Of a DNA stretch of 5,916 nucleotides, positions 4,714 through 5,916 are shown piece after piece. Position 1 is the first letter of the stretch. Each line of letters opens with the position of its first letter. The DNA lies in contig CAKUYF010000059.1 of assembly GCA_934702115.1 (NCBI GenBank), forward strand, positions 1-5,916. Reading direction: 5' to 3'. The DNA is from an uncultured Eubacteriales bacterium (GTDB taxonomy: Bacteria > Bacillota > Clostridia > Oscillospirales > Acutalibacteraceae). Made by a program: the position numbers and the translations under genes. Under the pieces are notes generated by a model, which searched no databases, was not told the origin of the DNA, and saw only the letters and a list, made by a program, of their open reading frames with translations.

Positions 4714-5862
4714 ATGATTAGCAATAGAGCAGGAAAATTTGTAAAAATTGGAAAGGGACAATCTGAGTATTCATGTTTTGTTCCCTCATCACTCCCCTTG
4801 CAGAATGAAAATGACATAAAGTATGACAGGGAAATGATATATCTTATTTCTGAAGCTAATAGACAAATCGGAAGATTAGATGAAGTAACAGATTTCTTAA
4901 TTTCGCCAAATTATTTTGTGTATATGTACGCAAGAAAAGAGGCAACTCTTTCTTCACAAATCGAAGGTACAAAAGCAACCTTTTCGGATTTGATAAAATC
5001 TGAAGCCGGTATTGAGGACGAAGTGCCTAATGACGTTAAAGAAATAGAAAATTATATGAAAGCTATTGAATATGGATTTGAAAGAATAAAAACTTTGCCA
5101 CTTTCCCTAAGACTTCTAAGAGAGATACATACTATATTAATGTCAGGTGTTAGAGGCGAATATAAGACTCCAGGAGAATTTAGAACATCTCAAAACTGGA
5201 TTGGTGGATATTCTATAAATTCTGCTTCATATATTCCTCCTTCAGTAGAACATCTCGGAACTTGCCTTGATAATTTTGAAAAATTTATGCATGAGGAAGA
5301 TAAAATTTCTCCGCTTATAAAAGCTGCTATACTTCATAGTCATTTTGAAATGATACATCCGTTCCTTGATGGTAATGGCAGACTCGGAAGACTTCTTATT
5401 ACTTTATATCTTTCAGTAAACGATATACTTCACAGACCTACTCTATATTTATCTAAATACTTTAAGAAACACCGCTCGGTATATTATGATTTACTCTCAA
5501 ACATTCATCAAAAAGGGCAGTATGAAGAATTTATAAAATTTTTTCTAACTGGAATAATTCAAACTTCTAAAGAGGCTGTAGAAATAGCAAGAAATATAAC
5601 AGAATTAAAAAATAATGATATTAAAAAAATAAGTACCTTTGGTAGACTAAGTAAAAGTGCTTTAACTATATATGAAGGTCTATTCTCTAAACCTACAATA
5701 AGAATTGAAGATGTTTCCAAAATTTTAAATGTTAGTGTTTCTACGGCAGGAAGGCTACTTAATAAACTAATCGACGAAGATATTCTCAAGAACCTAGACA
5801 ACAAAAAGAAAGATAAAGTATTCGTATATCAAAAGTACATAGATATATTCAATCAAGAATAA
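4714..5862 (+). CDS. Fic family protein AMP-transferase with N-terminal inhibitory helix and C-terminal winged-helix region
   Basis: Fic enzymes usually move AMP from ATP to a hydroxyl side chain of a target protein. This 382-residue protein has the full active-site motif HPFLDGNGRLGR (215-226, catalytic His215, Asp219, Arg223). An N-terminal inhibitory helix motif, SSQIEGT (80-86, Ser80 to Glu84-Gly85), fits the (S/T)xxxE(G/N) pattern of class II Fic proteins, whose Glu blocks ATP binding. GEFRTSQNWIGG (154-165) and SYIPPSVEHL (172-181) form the expected flap and target-docking region. Residues about 312-382 (SALTIYEGLF...VSKILNVSVSTAGRLLNKL) look like a winged helix-turn-helix, so the protein may bind DNA, possibly its own promoter. 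Start ATG 4714 follows AAGGAG (4701-4706) by 7 nt; the in-frame TTG at 4693 lies before that SD and is unlikely. No antitoxin partner is visible. I see no terminator in the 54 nt after the stop. The target is unknown. Confidence 0.93.
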   Translation: MISNRAGKFVKIGKGQSEYSCFVPSSLPLQNENDIKYDREMIYLISEANRQIGRLDEVTDFLISPNYFVYMYARKEATLSSQIEGTKATFSDLIKSEAGIEDEVPNDVKEIENYMKAIEYGFERIKTLPLSLRLLREIHTILMSGVRGEYKTPGEFRTSQNWIGGYSINSASYIPPSVEHLGTCLDNFEKFMHEEDKISPLIKAAILHSHFEMIHPFLDGNGRLGRLLITLYLSVNDILHRPTLYLSKYFKKHRSVYYDLLSNIHQKGQYEEFIKFFLTGIIQTSKEAVEIARNITELKNNDIKKISTFGRLSKSALTIYEGLFSKPTIRIEDVSKILNVSVSTAGRLLNKLIDEDILKNLDNKKKDKVFVYQKYIDIFNQE

Positions 5863-5916
5863 TAAAATCAATTTTTTGTATTCCAAAATATTAAATCATA
5901 AAAATTTCATGTCCTA

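Larger units (their letters stand above)
4207..5916. mobile_element. Putative end of an integrated element (or its remnant), continuing beyond the window
   Basis: Inferred from the polarity of the tRNA 3' fragment at 4161-4206, whose 5' side must join inserted DNA. This side contains the tandem repeats that could be integrase arm sites, an isolated fic gene with its own operator-like repeats and a long gene-free AT-rich lead. No integrase, excisionase, replication or transfer gene is visible, so the element type is unknown and the other end is not in the window. Confidence 0.4.

Noticed and set aside
5559..5804. Minus-strand ORF of 81 residues within fic
   Set aside because: It is antisense to the helix-turn-helix-coding part of fic; its Leu/Ser/Ile-rich sequence reflects complementary codons, not a membrane protein.

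Overview
The window is AT-rich DNA from a low-GC Gram-positive bacterium (Bacillota). Support comes from the gene order glmU-prs-pth, which is shared with Bacillus and Clostridium, from strong AGGAGG-type ribosome binding sites, and from promoters close to the sigma-A consensus. A Clostridia/Tissierellia-type anaerobe is a reasonable guess, but no taxonomic marker is present to prove it.

Left part (1-3049, all minus strand): a compact housekeeping operon read right to left, glmU, prs, pth, tlyA. GlmU makes UDP-GlcNAc for the cell wall, Prs makes PRPP, Pth recycles peptidyl-tRNA, and TlyA (cut by the window edge) is an S4-domain rRNA 2'-O-methyltransferase. GlmU is short (345 residues against about 450-460): it keeps the uridylyltransferase half but stops where the acetyltransferase active site should begin. 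Between pth and tlyA is an 88-bp gap holding a start-less reading frame that ends 2 nt before tlyA, two Shine-Dalgarno-like blocks and an anti-Shine-Dalgarno-like block.

Middle (3050-4110): a divergent promoter region, then an orphan plus-strand gene for a 257-residue helical, charged protein of unrecognised family. It has its own near-consensus promoter (TTGACA-17-TACAAT), a good ribosome binding site and a strong hairpin terminator.

Right part (4111-5916): this looks like the edge of a mobile element. At 4161-4206 lies a minus-strand copy of only the 3' part of a tRNA gene (anticodon CGT, Thr, through the CCA end) with no 5' half. This is the classic footprint of an attachment site for a tRNA-targeting integrase. 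From its polarity, the element should extend to the right and the original chromosome to the left. The 9-mer TTGGTGTCA (or its complement) occurs four times around this fragment: as the two arms of the terminator hairpin, and as a tandem 12-bp repeat at 4362-4385. The tandem repeat also builds a perfect TTGACA-17-TATAAT promoter pointing at the tRNA fragment. No integrase gene is visible.

The last gene (4714-5862) encodes a Fic-domain AMP-transferase with an N-terminal inhibitory helix motif, an intact HPFxDGNGRxGR active site and a C-terminal winged-helix-like region. Its promoter carries four TTTGCA/TGCAAA half-sites spaced about two, four and two helical turns apart, which suggests tight and possibly autogenous control.
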